This document shows, in pieces, positions 63,688-64,000 of a stretch of DNA of 64,000 nucleotides. The position numbers and the translations under genes were made by a program. Below the pieces are notes generated by a model. That model was not told the DNA's origin. It did not search any database and worked only from the letters and a program-made list of their open reading frames with translations. This stretch comes from Butyrivibrio fibrisolvens (GTDB lineage: Bacteria; Bacillota; Clostridia; Lachnospirales; Lachnospiraceae), in contig NZ_CP146963.1 of assembly GCF_037113525.1 (NCBI RefSeq), forward strand, positions 2,294,001 through 2,358,000. The letters are read 5' to 3'. Position 1 is the stretch's first letter. Every line of letters starts with the position of its first letter.

Positions 63688-63784
63688 TGTAGATTCTGAG
63701 GTCCTGATTCCTGTAAAGAATACCGATTCTGGCATAGATCTATATTTGAATGAAACAATCATTAGTCTAAAAAATCTTCATTAA
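63673..63784 (+). pseudogene. Coding fragment overlapping the end of the preceding gene
   Basis: In another frame the sequence reads AGFNVDSEVLIPVKNTDSGI and on to ETIISLKNLH with a TAA at 63782-63784. It has no start of its own. The text looks like real protein and could be the 3' end of a frameshifted or duplicated neighbour. Weak evidence. Confidence 0.3.
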
Positions 63785-64000
63785 ACGCCCCGAAATGCAG
63801 TACAGATGAGCCTTTGGAGGATAGGGAAGGTGTTTTCAAAGGCTAAAATTTCAAGGTCAACGCAACAAATTCTGATATAAATGATTCTTATACTAAAAGC
63901 AACGAAAACCAGTGTTTATCGGATATTGGTTCTCGTTGTTTTTATTTATATCATCGATTATTCTCAATTATAGACATCACAAAAAGATGTCTGGCATCTA
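63688..64000 (+). other. Intergenic region to the window end
   Basis: Apart from the coding scrap above, the stretch contains a hairpin AACGAAAACCA..TGGTTCTCGTT (about 63900-63938) followed by GTTTTTATTT, which looks like a terminator. I see no ORF with a ribosome binding site. Confidence 0.4.

Overview
The window looks like chromosomal DNA of a low-GC, anaerobic, fibre-degrading member of the Lachnospiraceae, most like Butyrivibrio or Pseudobutyrivibrio. This is an inference from gene content: a cytoplasmic GH10 xylanase-esterase fusion, a CE2-like deacetylase, two GH3 enzymes (one with reversed domain order), radical-SAM ThiH, ferredoxin-like oxidoreductases, and AGGAGG-type ribosome binding sites throughout. 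No rRNA, tRNA, CRISPR array or prophage was found. The one complete mobile element is an IS1182-type insertion sequence.

Layout. 1-8.6 kb: tail of a GNAT gene, the xylanase-esterase on the minus strand, an acyltransferase, a decayed DUF3791/DUF3990 locus, then small housekeeping or modification genes (two GNATs, a methyltransferase, TrmO, Nudix) and a CE2-like esterase. 8.6-12.4 kb: enolase and two small membrane-protein genes, bracketed by a 204-bp near-identical inverted repeat. 12.6-17.6 kb: a flavin/Fe-S enoate-reductase-like enzyme, the IS1182 element and a LysR gene whose upstream region was cut off by the IS. 17.7-23 kb: a two-component system with an intramembrane-sensing kinase plus a large ABC exporter. 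23.2-26.2 kb: a COG0523 GTPase and a FIST-GGDEF protein.

26.5-41.1 kb holds the largest coherent block. An AEC carrier and a GntR regulator precede an operator-bearing promoter that drives a RocB-like M20 hydrolase, a class III aminotransferase, an arginine-deiminase-fold hydrolase and a cytidylate-kinase-like protein. After a terminator follow two complete polar amino acid ABC importers around a divergent D-2-hydroxyacid dehydrogenase, then an Fe-alcohol dehydrogenase and a HisC-like aminotransferase. I infer an inducible uptake and degradation module for an amino or guanidino acid; the substrate is not readable from sequence. A second cytidylate-kinase-like gene sits with a TAXI-TRAP transporter at 57-60.7 kb, so both paralogues are next to solute uptake genes.

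41.2-49.2 kb: a HigBA toxin-antitoxin pair with a recognisable autoregulated promoter, a tocopherol-cyclase-like protein, a VanX-type dipeptidase, an inositol monophosphatase-like gene flanked by lipoprotein-like scraps, and a TPP-riboswitch-controlled thiS-thiF-thiG-thiH-thiE operon. 49.2-57 kb: a sodium symporter, then a three-gene GH3 / GtrA-like / membrane-anchored permuted GH3 operon. 60.9-64 kb: an aldo/keto reductase with ferredoxin-like tail and small membrane or hypothetical proteins.

Noncoding signals that the genes do not explain are the 204-bp inverted repeat pair, a two-copy structured element lying just downstream of promoter-like -10 boxes, a three-copy hairpin plus 25-mer element, and two tandem palindromes sitting exactly on the eno promoter.
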